From the NCBI RefSeq assembly GCF_000519305.1, contig NZ_JAFG01000005.1, positions 314,018-378,017 of the forward strand: a stretch of 64,000 nt of DNA, in the 5' to 3' direction. The stretch comes from Mesorhizobium ciceri WSM4083 (GTDB lineage: Bacteria > Pseudomonadota > Alphaproteobacteria > Rhizobiales > Rhizobiaceae). How positions within the stretch are numbered: the first letter of the stretch is position 1; each line of letters starts with the position of its first letter. The notes beneath the pieces were generated by a model, which saw nothing but the letters and a program-made list of their open reading frames with translations, was not told where the DNA came from and searched no databases. The translations under genes were made by a program, and so were the position numbers. Below are positions 20,438 to 31,759 of this stretch, in pieces.

Positions 20438-20752
20438 ATGATCGAAGCAGAGATTTTTCGCGCACTGGCCGACCCGACGCGCCGCGCCGTCTTTGAGCGG
20501 CTGGCCGCCGGCGAGATGAGCGTGTCGGAATTGCGCACCGGTATGACGGTGTCGCAGCCCGCGGTGTCGCAGCATCTGGCGGTGCTGCGTGGCGCAGGCC
20601 TGGTGGTCGAGCGGCGAGCCGGCCGCAACGCCTATTACCGCGCCGATCCGCAGGGGCTTGTCCCCCTGCTCTCCTGGATCGAGCGCTACCGGACCTTCTG
20701 GCCGGAACGCATCGAAAGGCTGAAGGCGGTTTTGAAGGACATGGATCAATGA
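20438..20752 (+). CDS. ArsR-family winged-helix regulator
   Basis: A 104-residue ArsR/SmtB-type regulator, starting with IFRALADPTRRAVFERLAAGEMSV and containing the recognition stretch VSQPAVSQHLAVLRGAGLV. It lacks the usual metal-binding Cys-x-Cys motif, so it probably does not sense metals. Its stop overlaps the start of an AHSA1-type gene (ATGA), the common ArsR-SRPBCC pair, so it likely regulates its own two-gene unit. Confidence 0.9.
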   Translation: MIEAEIFRALADPTRRAVFERLAAGEMSVSELRTGMTVSQPAVSQHLAVLRGAGLVVERRAGRNAYYRADPQGLVPLLSWIERYRTFWPERIERLKAVLKDMDQ

Positions 20753-21240
20753 AGAAGGCGGGATCAACGACCAACGAGGGCCGAAGCGACGCCGCGGATG
20801 CGCTCGAGTTCGAGTACGACCTTGCCGAGCCGCCGGAAAAGGTGTGGCGGGCCCTGACCGTACCGGAGCTGCTCGCCGCCTGGATGATGCCGAACGACAT
20901 CACCCCCGAGATCGGCAACCGTTTTGCCTTCGCCGGGCCGGACACGCCGATCGAATGCGAAATCCTCGACGCCGAGCCCGAACGGCTGTTGCGCTATTCC
21001 TGGCGGGAGCAGCCGGGCGACGCAGCTAGGCAGGATCCGCTCGACAGTACCGTCACCTTCACACTTGCCCGAACCGTTTCCGGCGGTACGCATCTGCGTG
21101 TCGTCCATGACGGCTTTGGCCGCAAGGCCATGCCTGCCGTCGCCATGGCAGGCGCCGGCTGCCGGGTTTCGCTCGATGCGAACAGGTCATCTAAGCCAAT
21201 CGCCGCAAACATGCCTCGCCTCCTGCTTCGCGCGGCCTGA
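20749..21240 (+). CDS. SRPBCC/AHSA1-domain protein
   Basis: A 163-residue START/Bet v1-like protein of the AHSA1 (activator of Hsp90 ATPase homologue) family, with LEFEYDLAEPPEKVWRALTV at the start and WMMPNDITPEIGNRFAF and LLRYSWRE following. Such proteins bind hydrophobic ligands in a deep cavity; the ligand here is unknown. It overlaps the ArsR gene by four bases. The C-terminal helix is degenerate and Ala-rich after residue 125. Confidence 0.82.
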   Translation: MKKAGSTTNEGRSDAADALEFEYDLAEPPEKVWRALTVPELLAAWMMPNDITPEIGNRFAFAGPDTPIECEILDAEPERLLRYSWREQPGDAARQDPLDSTVTFTLARTVSGGTHLRVVHDGFGRKAMPAVAMAGAGCRVSLDANRSSKPIAANMPRLLLRAA

Positions 21241-21264
21241 AAACAAAACGGACGGAGAGAGACA

Positions 21265-21870
21265 ATGAGCGGTGTTGCCAGTCTGGTGCCGATGGTCATC
21301 GAGCAATCGAGCCGCGGCGAACGCGCCTTCGACATCTTTTCGCGGCTGCTGCGCGAGCGTATCGTCTTCATCAACGGCGAGATCAACGACGACATCTCGG
21401 CACTGGTCTGCGCGCAGCTTTTGTCGCTGGAATCGGACAATCCCGACAAGGAGATCTCGCTCTACATCAACTCGCCGGGCGGCGTGGTGACCAGCGGCTT
21501 CGCCATCTACGACACGATGCAATATATCAGCTGCCCGGTGTCGACCGTATGCATGGGCTTTGCCGCATCGATGGGCTCGTTCCTGCTGATGGCAGGCACA
21601 CCGGGGCGCCGGATTTCCCTGCCGAACGCCACCATCCTGCTGCATCAGCCGCTGGGTGGGTTCCAGGGCCAGGCCTCCGACATCCAGCGCCATGCCGAGC
21701 GCATCGGCCGGACGAAACGGCACATGGCCGAACTTTACGCGCAGCATTGCGGCCGCAGCTATGAAGAGGTGGAACGCACGCTGGACCGCGACCATTTCAT
21801 GACCGCCCGCGAGGCCCAGGCATGGGGCATCGTCGACCATGTTTTCGACACGCGAAAAAAGGCGGCGTAA
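21265..21870 (+). CDS. clpP: ATP-dependent Clp protease proteolytic subunit, orphan paralogue
   Basis: A 201-residue ClpP. The catalytic triad is intact: Ser102 in [11 protein letters not shown], His127 in ILLHQPLGG and the Asp in LDRDHFMTA (about 176). The handle region [21 protein letters not shown] is normal. Rhizobia usually carry several clpP genes; this one is not next to clpX or tig but behind the ArsR-AHSA1 pair (24 bases), suggesting a specialised paralogue. The Shine-Dalgarno GGACGGAGAGAG precedes the ATG. Confidence 0.9.
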   Translation: MSGVASLVPMVIEQSSRGERAFDIFSRLLRERIVFINGEINDDISALVCAQLLSLESDNPDKEISLYINSPGGVVTSGFAIYDTMQYISCPVSTVCMGFAASMGSFLLMAGTPGRRISLPNATILLHQPLGGFQGQASDIQRHAERIGRTKRHMAELYAQHCGRSYEEVERTLDRDHFMTAREAQAWGIVDHVFDTRKKAA

Positions 21871-21958
21871 GCCAGGGCCGGATCGGAGTCCGTCCGGCTG
21901 TCGAAGATTTGACGATGCCGGTCTGGTTCCATCGGCGGCGCGCCACTATAGTCTTGGG

Positions 21959-22261
21959 ATGACCGACACTCATCAGTCCAGATCATTGCACCGCGTCATC
22001 GCCGTTGCTGCCCTCGCCATTGCGGTCTTCATCAGCGGCGCGGCTTTTGCCGAGGACAGTTCGCCGTCGACGCAAAAAGGCGCCCTGCCCGGCGTGACCG
22101 GTGGCTACCGCATCGCCACGCCGGCTCCCAAGCCCGAACCCGATGACGCGTTTCCCAGCAACGGCAACGGTCAGTTCAAGATCGGCGATACGGATGTCAG
22201 GATTTCCGGCAGCATCACCGTCGATGTCGGCGCCGGTTCGATCGGGCCGCCGCGCCACTGA
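21959..22261 (+). CDS. Small exported hypothetical protein
   Basis: A 100-residue protein with a signal peptide (hydrophobic run VIAVAALAIAVFISGAAFA, cleavage about residue 31). The mature part is Pro/Gly-rich and ends ISGSITVDVGAGSIGPPRH, with no recognised domain. Its start (21959) is taken because the signal peptide begins soon after; the Shine-Dalgarno site is poor. A good terminator follows 54 bases downstream. Confidence 0.6.
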   Translation: MTDTHQSRSLHRVIAVAALAIAVFISGAAFAEDSSPSTQKGALPGVTGGYRIATPAPKPEPDDAFPSNGNGQFKIGDTDVRISGSITVDVGAGSIGPPRH

Positions 22262-22314
22262 CAGCGCGTGTCGCGCTGCGGCTGTCACCCACAAGACAAT
22301 CCGCACATGAAAAC

Positions 22315-22353
22315 GGCCCCGCCGTGCTTTGCGCAAACGGACGGGGCCTTTTT
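22315..22353 (+). terminator. Rho-independent terminator
   Basis: GGCCCCG-CCGT (22315-22325) pairs with ACGG-ACGGGGCC (22337-22348), followed by TTTTT. It ends the transcript of the small exported protein gene and separates it from the non-coding stretch before uvrA. Confidence 0.75.
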
Positions 22354-22479
22354 GGATCTCAAATCCAATTTTGCCGGGAGTGTACTGCCGGCGTTTGATT
22401 TCGGATGCAACGCGGCATTCAGCCGACGATCCGACTAGCAGTTTCTGATTTTTAGTGGCTATGGCAGGTCACGGTTTGC

Positions 22480-22660
22480 CGGGTGGCGCAGACGCTAAAC
22501 CCTGGCACTTATGCCTGCCGCGGCTCCAGTGACAACTGGAACCCCAGGGGACGATCCGGTGGCGTCATAGCTCCGCTCCTCTGTCCGTTGCGACTGTTTG
22601 TCAATCCGAAGCACAAATCGCAATGCCTGCGGCGTCTCGCAGGCCGCCTCTGGGCGGCGA
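22480..22660. ncRNA. Candidate structured RNA in the region before uvrA
   Basis: The 711-base gap 22262-22973 has no convincing coding frame. Inside it three nested stems line up: GACGC (22491-22495) with GCGTC (22562-22566), CCCTGG (22500-22505) with CCAGGG (22544-22549), and TCCAGT (22525-22530) with ACTGGA (22535-22540). Two more perfect hairpins follow: CCTGCG/CGCAGG (22626-22643) and GCCGCC/GGCGGC (22643-22658). I do not recognise a known family; strand, ends and promoter are undetermined. Confidence 0.35.
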
Positions 22661-22807
22661 GGCCATCGAAAGACGGCCGGCTTCGTTGACTGCTGGAGAC
22701 TGCGCCCCTGAGTCCGTCGCGTCAACCATCAATAGCCGGTTACCGAAAAACGTGATCGCCGGGAGGTTACGTGCAAGTCAGCTTTTGCACAGCTTTGTCA
22801 GGAGCGT

Positions 22808-22822
22808 GTTCGGCCTTTGTTC
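22808..22822. promoter_or_regulatory. LexA (SOS) box upstream of uvrA
   Basis: GTTC (22808-22811), seven bases, GTTC (22819-22822) matches the alphaproteobacterial LexA consensus exactly and lies about 150 bases before the uvrA start. uvrA is a classical member of this regulon. Confidence 0.85.
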
Positions 22823-22973
22823 TTTCCGCTTGCCCGTTCGCGCGAAAGACGCTTAAACGCTTTTGTCGGGAATTGTGGCGTCTCTCGACGTGGCGGCAAA
22901 ACTACCTACATAGGGGATGGCCGGGAAAACCCGCCATTCCAGGAAATTCCAGATTCTGAGGCGGCGACCGGCT

Positions 22974-25895
<2,922 letters not shown>

Positions 25896-25926
25896 TCGGA
25901 CCGGTTGGCGCTTGGAGAGCTTTTGA

Positions 25927-26397
25927 ATGACAATCAGAAGAGCGCTTGCCGATGATCTCCAAACCGTCATCTCGCTGACCGAAGCCGCCTATGCGCCTTA
26001 CACCGCACTGTTAGGCGCACCGCCGATCCCGGTCACCGAGGACTATGCGCCGCGCATTGAGGGCGGCGAGGTGTGGGTGTTGGAGAGCGGCAGCGAAATT
26101 GCCGGAGTGCTCACACTGGAACGGCACGACGATCACGCGATGATTTTCTCCGTCGCGGTGTCGCCCGCCTTCCAGGGCAAAGGCTTCGGCATTGCGTTGC
26201 TCAAACACGCGGATGAACAGACACGCCTGTGGGGCCTGCCCGAGGTCCGACTCTACACCAACGCCAGGATGGAGCGGAACATCGCACTCTATCTGGCCTA
26301 TGGTTTCCACGAAACGGGTCGCCGGCCCAATCCCTATCGGCCTGGATGGGTGCTCGTCGACATGGCCAAAACCGTCGATAAGACCACCGCGGCCTGA
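25927..26397 (+). CDS. GNAT-family N-acetyltransferase
   Basis: A 156-residue GCN5-related acetyltransferase. The acetyl-CoA-binding motif is in FSVAVSPAFQGKGFGIALLKHAD (Q/R-x-x-G-x-G/A variant QGKGFG), followed by EVRLYTNARMERNIALYLAYGFHETGR, the usual C-terminal half. The substrate cannot be predicted. It lies 31 bases after uvrA and 27 before the DUF72 gene. Confidence 0.87.
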   Translation: MTIRRALADDLQTVISLTEAAYAPYTALLGAPPIPVTEDYAPRIEGGEVWVLESGSEIAGVLTLERHDDHAMIFSVAVSPAFQGKGFGIALLKHADEQTRLWGLPEVRLYTNARMERNIALYLAYGFHETGRRPNPYRPGWVLVDMAKTVDKTTAA

Positions 26398-26424
26398 TCT
26401 TTTTCGGCATTTGGGAGGATGACA

Positions 26425-27246
26425 ATGAGCACATCGGGAACAATCCGCGCCGGCATGGGCGGCTGGACCTTCGAGCCCTGGGATACGTCCTTCTATCCCG
26501 ACAAGCTTTCCAAGGCCAAGCAGCTGAACTACGCCACTCGCCAGGTGCCGAGCATCGAGGTCAACGGCACTTACTATTCCAGCTTCAAGGAGCCGACCTT
26601 CGTCAAATGGGCCAACGAGGCGCCGGACGGCTTTGTCTACTCGCTGAAGGGCAACCGCTTCGTCACCAACCGGCGCGTGCTGGGCGAGGCCGGCGAATCG
26701 ATGATGCGCTTCCTCGGCTCGGGCGTTGCCGCACTCGGCGAAAAGCTCGGGCCAATCCTGTGGCAGTTCGCGCCGACCAAGAAATTCGATCCGGACGATT
26801 TCGAAGCCTTTTTGAAACTGCTGCCGGAAAAGCAGGACGGCGTTGCGCTGCGCCATGCGCTCGAAGTCCGCAACGACAGTTTTGTCGTGCCGGAATTCGC
26901 AGCACTTGCCCGAAAATACAAGGCCGCGATCGTCTACGCCGACCATGCCAAATATCCCGATATCGCCGACGTCACCGCCGATTTCGTCTATGCGCGGCTG
27001 CAGACCGGCAGTGACGACAATCCCGACTGTTACACGCCGAAGGGCCTCGATGAATGGGCCGCGCGGGCAAAGGTCTGGGCGGAAGGCAAGGTGCCCAGCG
27101 ATCTCCGACGTGCTGATCCTTCGATCGATGCGCCGGTCAAGCCGCGCGACGTGTTCGTCTACTTCATCACCGAGGGCAAGGTGCGCGCGCCGTTCGGCGC
27201 CATGGCACTGATGAAGCGGGTGGACCAGGGTCAGCCGGTGCCCTGA
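26425..27246 (+). CDS. DUF72-family protein
   Basis: A 273-residue TIM-barrel-like protein of the DUF72/COG1801 family, with the family start IRAGMGGWTFEPWDTSFYPD and EVNGTYYSSFKEPTFVKWA, then FVTNRRVLGE and the ALRHALEVRNDSFV stretch. Function is unknown for the family. The ATG at 26425 is preferred over one at 26419 since GGGAGG (26413-26418) is then properly spaced. Confidence 0.85.
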   Translation: MSTSGTIRAGMGGWTFEPWDTSFYPDKLSKAKQLNYATRQVPSIEVNGTYYSSFKEPTFVKWANEAPDGFVYSLKGNRFVTNRRVLGEAGESMMRFLGSGVAALGEKLGPILWQFAPTKKFDPDDFEAFLKLLPEKQDGVALRHALEVRNDSFVVPEFAALARKYKAAIVYADHAKYPDIADVTADFVYARLQTGSDDNPDCYTPKGLDEWAARAKVWAEGKVPSDLRRADPSIDAPVKPRDVFVYFITEGKVRAPFGAMALMKRVDQGQPVP

Positions 27247-27361
27247 CGCAGCGGAATCATGGCATCTTCGCCATCGTCGTAACCTTATCGATACCTCCTT
27301 GCTGCATGAATCCAGCTGAACCAGTCACAGATTTGGGCCGCCGCGGGCAAGGACGAGGGGC

Positions 27362-28513
27362 ATGTCGCTCGACTACACTTCACTTCTGTTGGCTGTCGGT
27401 TTTTCCGCTGCCTGCCTGAGCCTGACATTGTTTGGCATGTGGCTGACCGCTCGCTCGGAGAGATTCCTGCTGACATGGGCGACCAGCCTGGTGTTCGTGG
27501 TCGGCGATATTTTCGTCTATGACGCCTATATCGAAATGCCCGGGCGCCTGCTGGGCATCGCCACGCTGGCTTTCCTCCTGCTCGGTTTCTCGACAATGCT
27601 GGGCGCGGCCTATCAGTTCAGAACCGGCGGCTCGCCAGTGCCGCGAACGGCGTTTGGCAGCGCCATTTCGCTGGCCGTGACGTTGCCTCCGATGGCTCTA
27701 GGCTATGACGGGCTGGGCTTCATGTTCGAAAATGCCTTCGCCGCCTTGCTTCTATTCGCAACGGCGGTCGAATACTGGAAAGGCCGCGACGAAGCCCCTG
27801 CCCTGACGATCGGTATCACCGCGCTCTATTCGGCCACGGCCGCATCGTTCGCTCTCTGCGCCATGGTTCTAGCCTCGGAGGGGAAGCTGGTCCTTGGACA
27901 TGCGCCAAGCAACTGGGCCGAGGAACTGAGCCTCATCATCGTCATCGCCAGCATGACCGGCATCGGGGCGCTTTCCCTGGCCCTGAACCAAGGACGCCTT
28001 GCCCGGCATCACCGCCACAATGCCCTGACCGACCCGCTGACCGGCCTGCTCAACCGCCGCGCCCTGTTCGACCTGCACGGCGATGCGCCGGTCGGCGCCT
28101 TCACGGCGGTGGTCGTCTTCGATCTCGACAACTTCAAGGCCATCAACGACGAATTCGGCCACGCCGCCGGCGATGAGGTGCTGAAGGTGTTCGCACGGGA
28201 ACTCGCCGGCAATCTCCGCCCGGCCGACGTCGCCGCGCGCATGGGCGGCGAGGAATTCGCGCTGGTGCTCAAGCGGACCTTGCCCGAAACGGTGGAGGCC
28301 ACCGCCGAGGCCATACGGGGAGCTTTCGCCGCGCACTGCATCGAAACCGAGACGGGTTCGCTGATATGCACGGTTAGTGCCGGATTTGCATTCGGCACCA
28401 AGGAAGGCCTCGGTTTCGACAAGGTGCTCAACGCCGCCGACAAGGCGCTCTACGACGCCAAACGCGGAGGCCGCAACCGCGTCACCGCCTCTGCGTTCAG
28501 GCGCGCAGGCTGA
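27362..28513 (+). CDS. Membrane-bound diguanylate cyclase (GGDEF)
   Basis: A 383-residue protein with about six N-terminal membrane segments (residues 5-210) and a C-terminal GGDEF domain making the second messenger c-di-GMP. The active-site motif is GGEEF (residues 295-299) and the allosteric inhibitory site RxxD is present as RPAD (286-289), exactly five residues before it, so the enzyme should be active and product-inhibited. FDLDNFKAINDEFGHAAGDEVL is intact. The input stimulus is unknown. Confidence 0.92.
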   Translation: MSLDYTSLLLAVGFSAACLSLTLFGMWLTARSERFLLTWATSLVFVVGDIFVYDAYIEMPGRLLGIATLAFLLLGFSTMLGAAYQFRTGGSPVPRTAFGSAISLAVTLPPMALGYDGLGFMFENAFAALLLFATAVEYWKGRDEAPALTIGITALYSATAASFALCAMVLASEGKLVLGHAPSNWAEELSLIIVIASMTGIGALSLALNQGRLARHHRHNALTDPLTGLLNRRALFDLHGDAPVGAFTAVVVFDLDNFKAINDEFGHAAGDEVLKVFARELAGNLRPADVAARMGGEEFALVLKRTLPETVEATAEAIRGAFAAHCIETETGSLICTVSAGFAFGTKEGLGFDKVLNAADKALYDAKRGGRNRVTASAFRRAG

Positions 28514-28562
28514 TCGCGCGTATCAACACCGGCCTCTGATCGGGGAGAGACGAATGCGGCTC

Positions 28563-28739
28563 CTAGGCCGCCATGACGATCTCATTGAAGGTATCGAGAT
28601 CGACATAGAAGACCTTGGTGATCTCCTCGATCAGATCGTCGTAATCGCAGCCCTGTGATCTCAAGATGTTGATGGCAGCGATGATATCGACACGTTCGAT
28701 AAGCCGCCGCTTCTGGTAATCCTCGACGTAACGTTCCAT
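28563..28739 (-). CDS. Small conserved hypothetical protein, 58 aa
   Basis: A 58-residue acidic protein that starts MERYVEDYQKRRLIERVDII and reads as two or three helices, ending TFNEIVMAA. No signal peptide or membrane segment. AAGGGA lies before the ATG. I do not recognise a characterised family. It is too short for a routine gene list but has sensible codon use and a good start, and is convergent with the diguanylate cyclase gene (stop codons 50 bases apart). Confidence 0.6.
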   Translation of the reverse strand: MERYVEDYQKRRLIERVDIIAAINILRSQGCDYDDLIEEITKVFYVDLDTFNEIVMAA

Positions 28740-29008
28740 GGCTGTCCCTTAGCCTGTGTGCCCAAACGCGTTTGAACGACAGAGATCGCAGGAGGGAAGC
28801 TAGGCAGCCTTGCTTGCGTGAAACTTGCCCGGCATTGGCCGTGCTCCTCGATCTGCGATAACCAGACTGATACGGAAGCGGCCGACTCACAAAGCCAAGG
28901 AAAAGACTAGCACGCGATGCTCGGCGTGCCAGAGACGCAGGTGATCGGAAGGAGAAATATTGGACTTGCCAAGAACTTAGGATCGCCAACTGAAGTTCAC
29001 CGCCGATT

Positions 29009-29704
29009 CTAGACGGTCAGGAACTTCCTGACATCAGCACGGTCCAGATCTTCCGCCGGGCCGGTATGGACGATCACGCCACGGTCCATGATGTTGACCT
29101 CGTCGGCCAACTCGCGGCAGAAATCGAGATATTGTTCGACCAGAAGCACGGCGATGCCGGCCTGGTCACGCAGGTAGCGGATGGCGCGGCCGATGTCCTT
29201 GATGATCGAAGGCTGTATGCCCTCGGTCGGCTCGTCGAGCACCAGCAGTTTCGGCCGCATCACCAGCGCCCTGCCGATAGCGAGCTGCTGCTGCTGGCCG
29301 CCGGAAAGATCGCCGCCGCGACGGCCGAGCATCTGCTTCAGCACCGGGAACAATTCGAAAACATGCGCAGGAATGTTGCGGTCGGCCCGTTTCAGCGGCG
29401 CGAACCCTGATTCTAGGTTCTCCCGCACGGTGAGCAGCGGAAAGACCTCCCTGCCCTGCGGCACGAATGCGATGCCCGACCGGGCGCGGTCATACGCCGC
29501 GCTCCGGTCGAGCGCCTTCCCCTCGAAGGCAACGCTTCCGCTCGTCAGCCGGTGGTGGCCGACGATCGATCTCATCAAACTGGTCTTGCCTACGCCGTTG
29601 CGGCCGAGCACGCAGGTGATCTTGCCGGCGCCCGCCTTCAGCGACACGCCGCGCAGCGCCTGGGCGGCGCCGTAGTGCAGCGTGGCATTGGAAACTTCGA
29701 GCAT
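29009..29704 (-). CDS. urtE: Urea ABC transporter ATP-binding protein UrtE
   Basis: A 231-residue ABC ATPase of the urea/short-chain amide uptake system. Walker A is GRNGVGKTS, the signature is LSGGQQQQLAIGRAL, Walker B is PKLLVLDEPTEGIQPSI, the last phrase being typical of UrtE. Together with UrtD it energises the UrtBC membrane channel. It is the last gene of the urt operon, 69 bases after urtD. Confidence 0.95.
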   Translation of the reverse strand: MLEVSNATLHYGAAQALRGVSLKAGAGKITCVLGRNGVGKTSLMRSIVGHHRLTSGSVAFEGKALDRSAAYDRARSGIAFVPQGREVFPLLTVRENLESGFAPLKRADRNIPAHVFELFPVLKQMLGRRGGDLSGGQQQQLAIGRALVMRPKLLVLDEPTEGIQPSIIKDIGRAIRYLRDQAGIAVLLVEQYLDFCRELADEVNIMDRGVIVHTGPAEDLDRADVRKFLTV

Positions 29705-29773
29705 GTCAGCGCCTTTTCCAGAACCGCAGGAACGACAGATCGAAGTGATGGAATTGCACCCGCCAGACCATGC

Positions 29774-30520
29774 TCATCTCCCCAGATAGACTTCGACGAC
29801 ACGCTCGTCGGCCGACACGAAATCAAGTGTGCCTTCGCTCAGCACCGAGCCCTCATGCAGGCAGGTGACCTTGACGCCGAGCTCGCGCACGAAATGCATG
29901 TCATGCTCGACGACGATGACCGAATGGTCGCGGGCAATATCCTTGAGCAGCCGCGCGGTTTCCTCGGTCTCGGCATCGGTCATGCCGGCGACCGGCTCGT
30001 CGACCAGCAGCAGTTTCGGATCCTGCGCCAGGAGCATGCCGATCTCCAGCCACTGCTTTTGCCCGTGGCTGAGATTGGCCGCCAGTTCGTCACGCTTGTC
30101 GCCAAGCCGGATGATGCCAAGGATGTCGTCGATCTGCCGCGTCTCGGCGGCCGAGCGGCGATGGAACAGCGCCGGGAAGATCGAGCGCGGTCCCTTCAGC
30201 GCCAGCATCAGGTTTTCCTCGATCGTGTGGCTTTCGAAGACGGTCGGCTTCTGAAACTTGCGGCCGATGCCCATCATGGCGATCTCGGCCTCGTCATGCT
30301 TGGTCAGATCGACCTGGCCATCGAAGAACACTTCGCCTTCGTCGGGCCGCGTCTTGCCGGTGACGATGTCCATCATCGTCGTCTTGCCGGCGCCGTTGGG
30401 GCCGATGATGGCGCGCATCTCGCCCTTGTCGAGCACCAGCGACAGATTGTTGATGGCGCGAAAGCCGTCGAAGGAGACCGAGACGCCGTCGAGATAAAGG
30501 ATCGTGTTCGACTTCGACAT
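29774..30520 (-). CDS. urtD: Urea ABC transporter ATP-binding protein UrtD
   Basis: A 248-residue ABC ATPase. Walker A is GPNGAGKTTMMD, the KTRPDEGEVFFDG and GIGRKFQKPTVFE stretches are diagnostic of UrtD-type proteins, the signature is LSHGQKQWLEIGMLL and Walker B is PKLLLVDEPVAGMTDAE. It starts six bases after the urtC stop, so translation is coupled. Confidence 0.95.
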   Translation of the reverse strand: MSKSNTILYLDGVSVSFDGFRAINNLSLVLDKGEMRAIIGPNGAGKTTMMDIVTGKTRPDEGEVFFDGQVDLTKHDEAEIAMMGIGRKFQKPTVFESHTIEENLMLALKGPRSIFPALFHRRSAAETRQIDDILGIIRLGDKRDELAANLSHGQKQWLEIGMLLAQDPKLLLVDEPVAGMTDAETEETARLLKDIARDHSVIVVEHDMHFVRELGVKVTCLHEGSVLSEGTLDFVSADERVVEVYLGR

Positions 30521-30526
30521 GATCGC

Positions 30527-31759
30527 TCACTCCGCCGGCTGCGGTTCGGGGTTGCTGGCGGACCAGTCGCCGGGCTTTCTCGCCTCGCTGCGAACGATTT
30601 TCGCCGGCGGCGGCACGTCGGCATCGGTGCCGGCTTCCTCGGCGATCGAAGCTGCCCGCAACGCCTTGGCGTTGCCGCGCCAACTGTCCCACATGCCGAT
30701 AATGCCTTTGGGCAGCAGAAGCGTGACGGCGACGAACAGCCCGCCCAATGCAAACAGCCAGAATTCCGGCAGCACGCCGGTGAACCAGGACTTGCCGGCA
30801 TTGACCAGCAACGCACCGATGATCGGCCCGACAATGGTGCCGCGTCCGCCGACAGCCGCCCAGACGACGACTTCAATCGAATTGGCCGGCTCGAACTCGC
30901 CCGGATTGATGATGCCGACCTGCGGCACGTAGAGCGCGCCGGCAATGCCGGCCATGACAGCCGAGACGGTGAAGGTGAACAGTTTTACATTCTCGGCCCG
31001 CCAGCCGAGGAAGCGCGTGCGGCTCTCGGCATCGCGTACCGCCATCAGGAGCTTGCCGTATTTGGAGCCGACGATCGCCCAGGTGACGAACACGGCAAGT
31101 GCCAGCATCACGGCGCTGGCCGCGAACAGCGCCGAACGCGTCGCGTCGGCCTGCACGTTGAAGCCCAGAATATCCTTGAAATCGGTCAGGCCGTTGTTGC
31201 CGCCGAACCCCATATCGTTGCGGAAAAAGGCAAGCAGCAGCGCGTATGTCATCGCCTGGGTGATGATCGAGAGATAAACGCCGGTGACGCGGCTGCGGAA
31301 GGCGAACCAACCGAAGACGAAAGCGAGCAGACCGGGCACCGCGAGCACCATGAGGCCGGCGAACCAGAAATGGTCGAAACCATACCAGAACCACGGCAAT
31401 TCCTTGTAGTTCAGGAACACCATGAAGTCGGGCAAGATGGGGTTGCCGTAGACGCCGCGCGAGCCGATCTGACGCATCAGATACATGCCCATCGCATAGC
31501 CGCCGAGCGCGAAGAAGGCGCCGTGGCCGAGCGAAAGGATGCCGCAATAGCCCCAGACAAGATCGAGCGCCAAGGCGAGCAGCGCATAGCAGAGATATTT
31601 GCCGGTCAGCGCGACAATGTAGGATGGGATGTAGAAGGCGCTGGTAGGAGACACCGCAAGGTTGAGCAGCGGCACGATGACGGCCACCGCCAGCAGGATG
31701 AAGATCGTGATGGCGATGCGGCGGTCCGCGCCGGCGGCAAAGAAGCGTCCCGTGATCAT
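30527..31759 (-). CDS. urtC: Urea ABC transporter permease UrtC
   Basis: A 410-residue LivM-type permease with about ten membrane segments, including CYALLALALDLVWGYCGILSLGHGAFFALGGYAMG. The start ATG overlaps the urtB stop by four bases (ATGA). The C-terminal tail after WRGNAKALRAAS is charged and cytoplasmic. The much longer open frame that continues upstream in the same phase is not coding. Confidence 0.94.
   Translation of the reverse strand: MITGRFFAAGADRRIAITIFILLAVAVIVPLLNLAVSPTSAFYIPSYIVALTGKYLCYALLALALDLVWGYCGILSLGHGAFFALGGYAMGMYLMRQIGSRGVYGNPILPDFMVFLNYKELPWFWYGFDHFWFAGLMVLAVPGLLAFVFGWFAFRSRVTGVYLSIITQAMTYALLLAFFRNDMGFGGNNGLTDFKDILGFNVQADATRSALFAASAVMLALAVFVTWAIVGSKYGKLLMAVRDAESRTRFLGWRAENVKLFTFTVSAVMAGIAGALYVPQVGIINPGEFEPANSIEVVVWAAVGGRGTIVGPIIGALLVNAGKSWFTGVLPEFWLFALGGLFVAVTLLLPKGIIGMWDSWRGNAKALRAASIAEEAGTDADVPPPAKIVRSEARKPGDWSASNPEPQPAE

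Noticed and set aside
22501..22517. TGGCAC...TGCC as a sigma-54 promoter inside the candidate RNA region
   Set aside because: The GG-to-GC spacing is one base off, and RpoN promoters do not tolerate this.
22480..22660. tRNA, tmRNA, 6S or RNase P RNA in the gap before uvrA
   Set aside because: No T-loop GTTCRA motif, acceptor stem, or landmark sequence of those RNAs was found.
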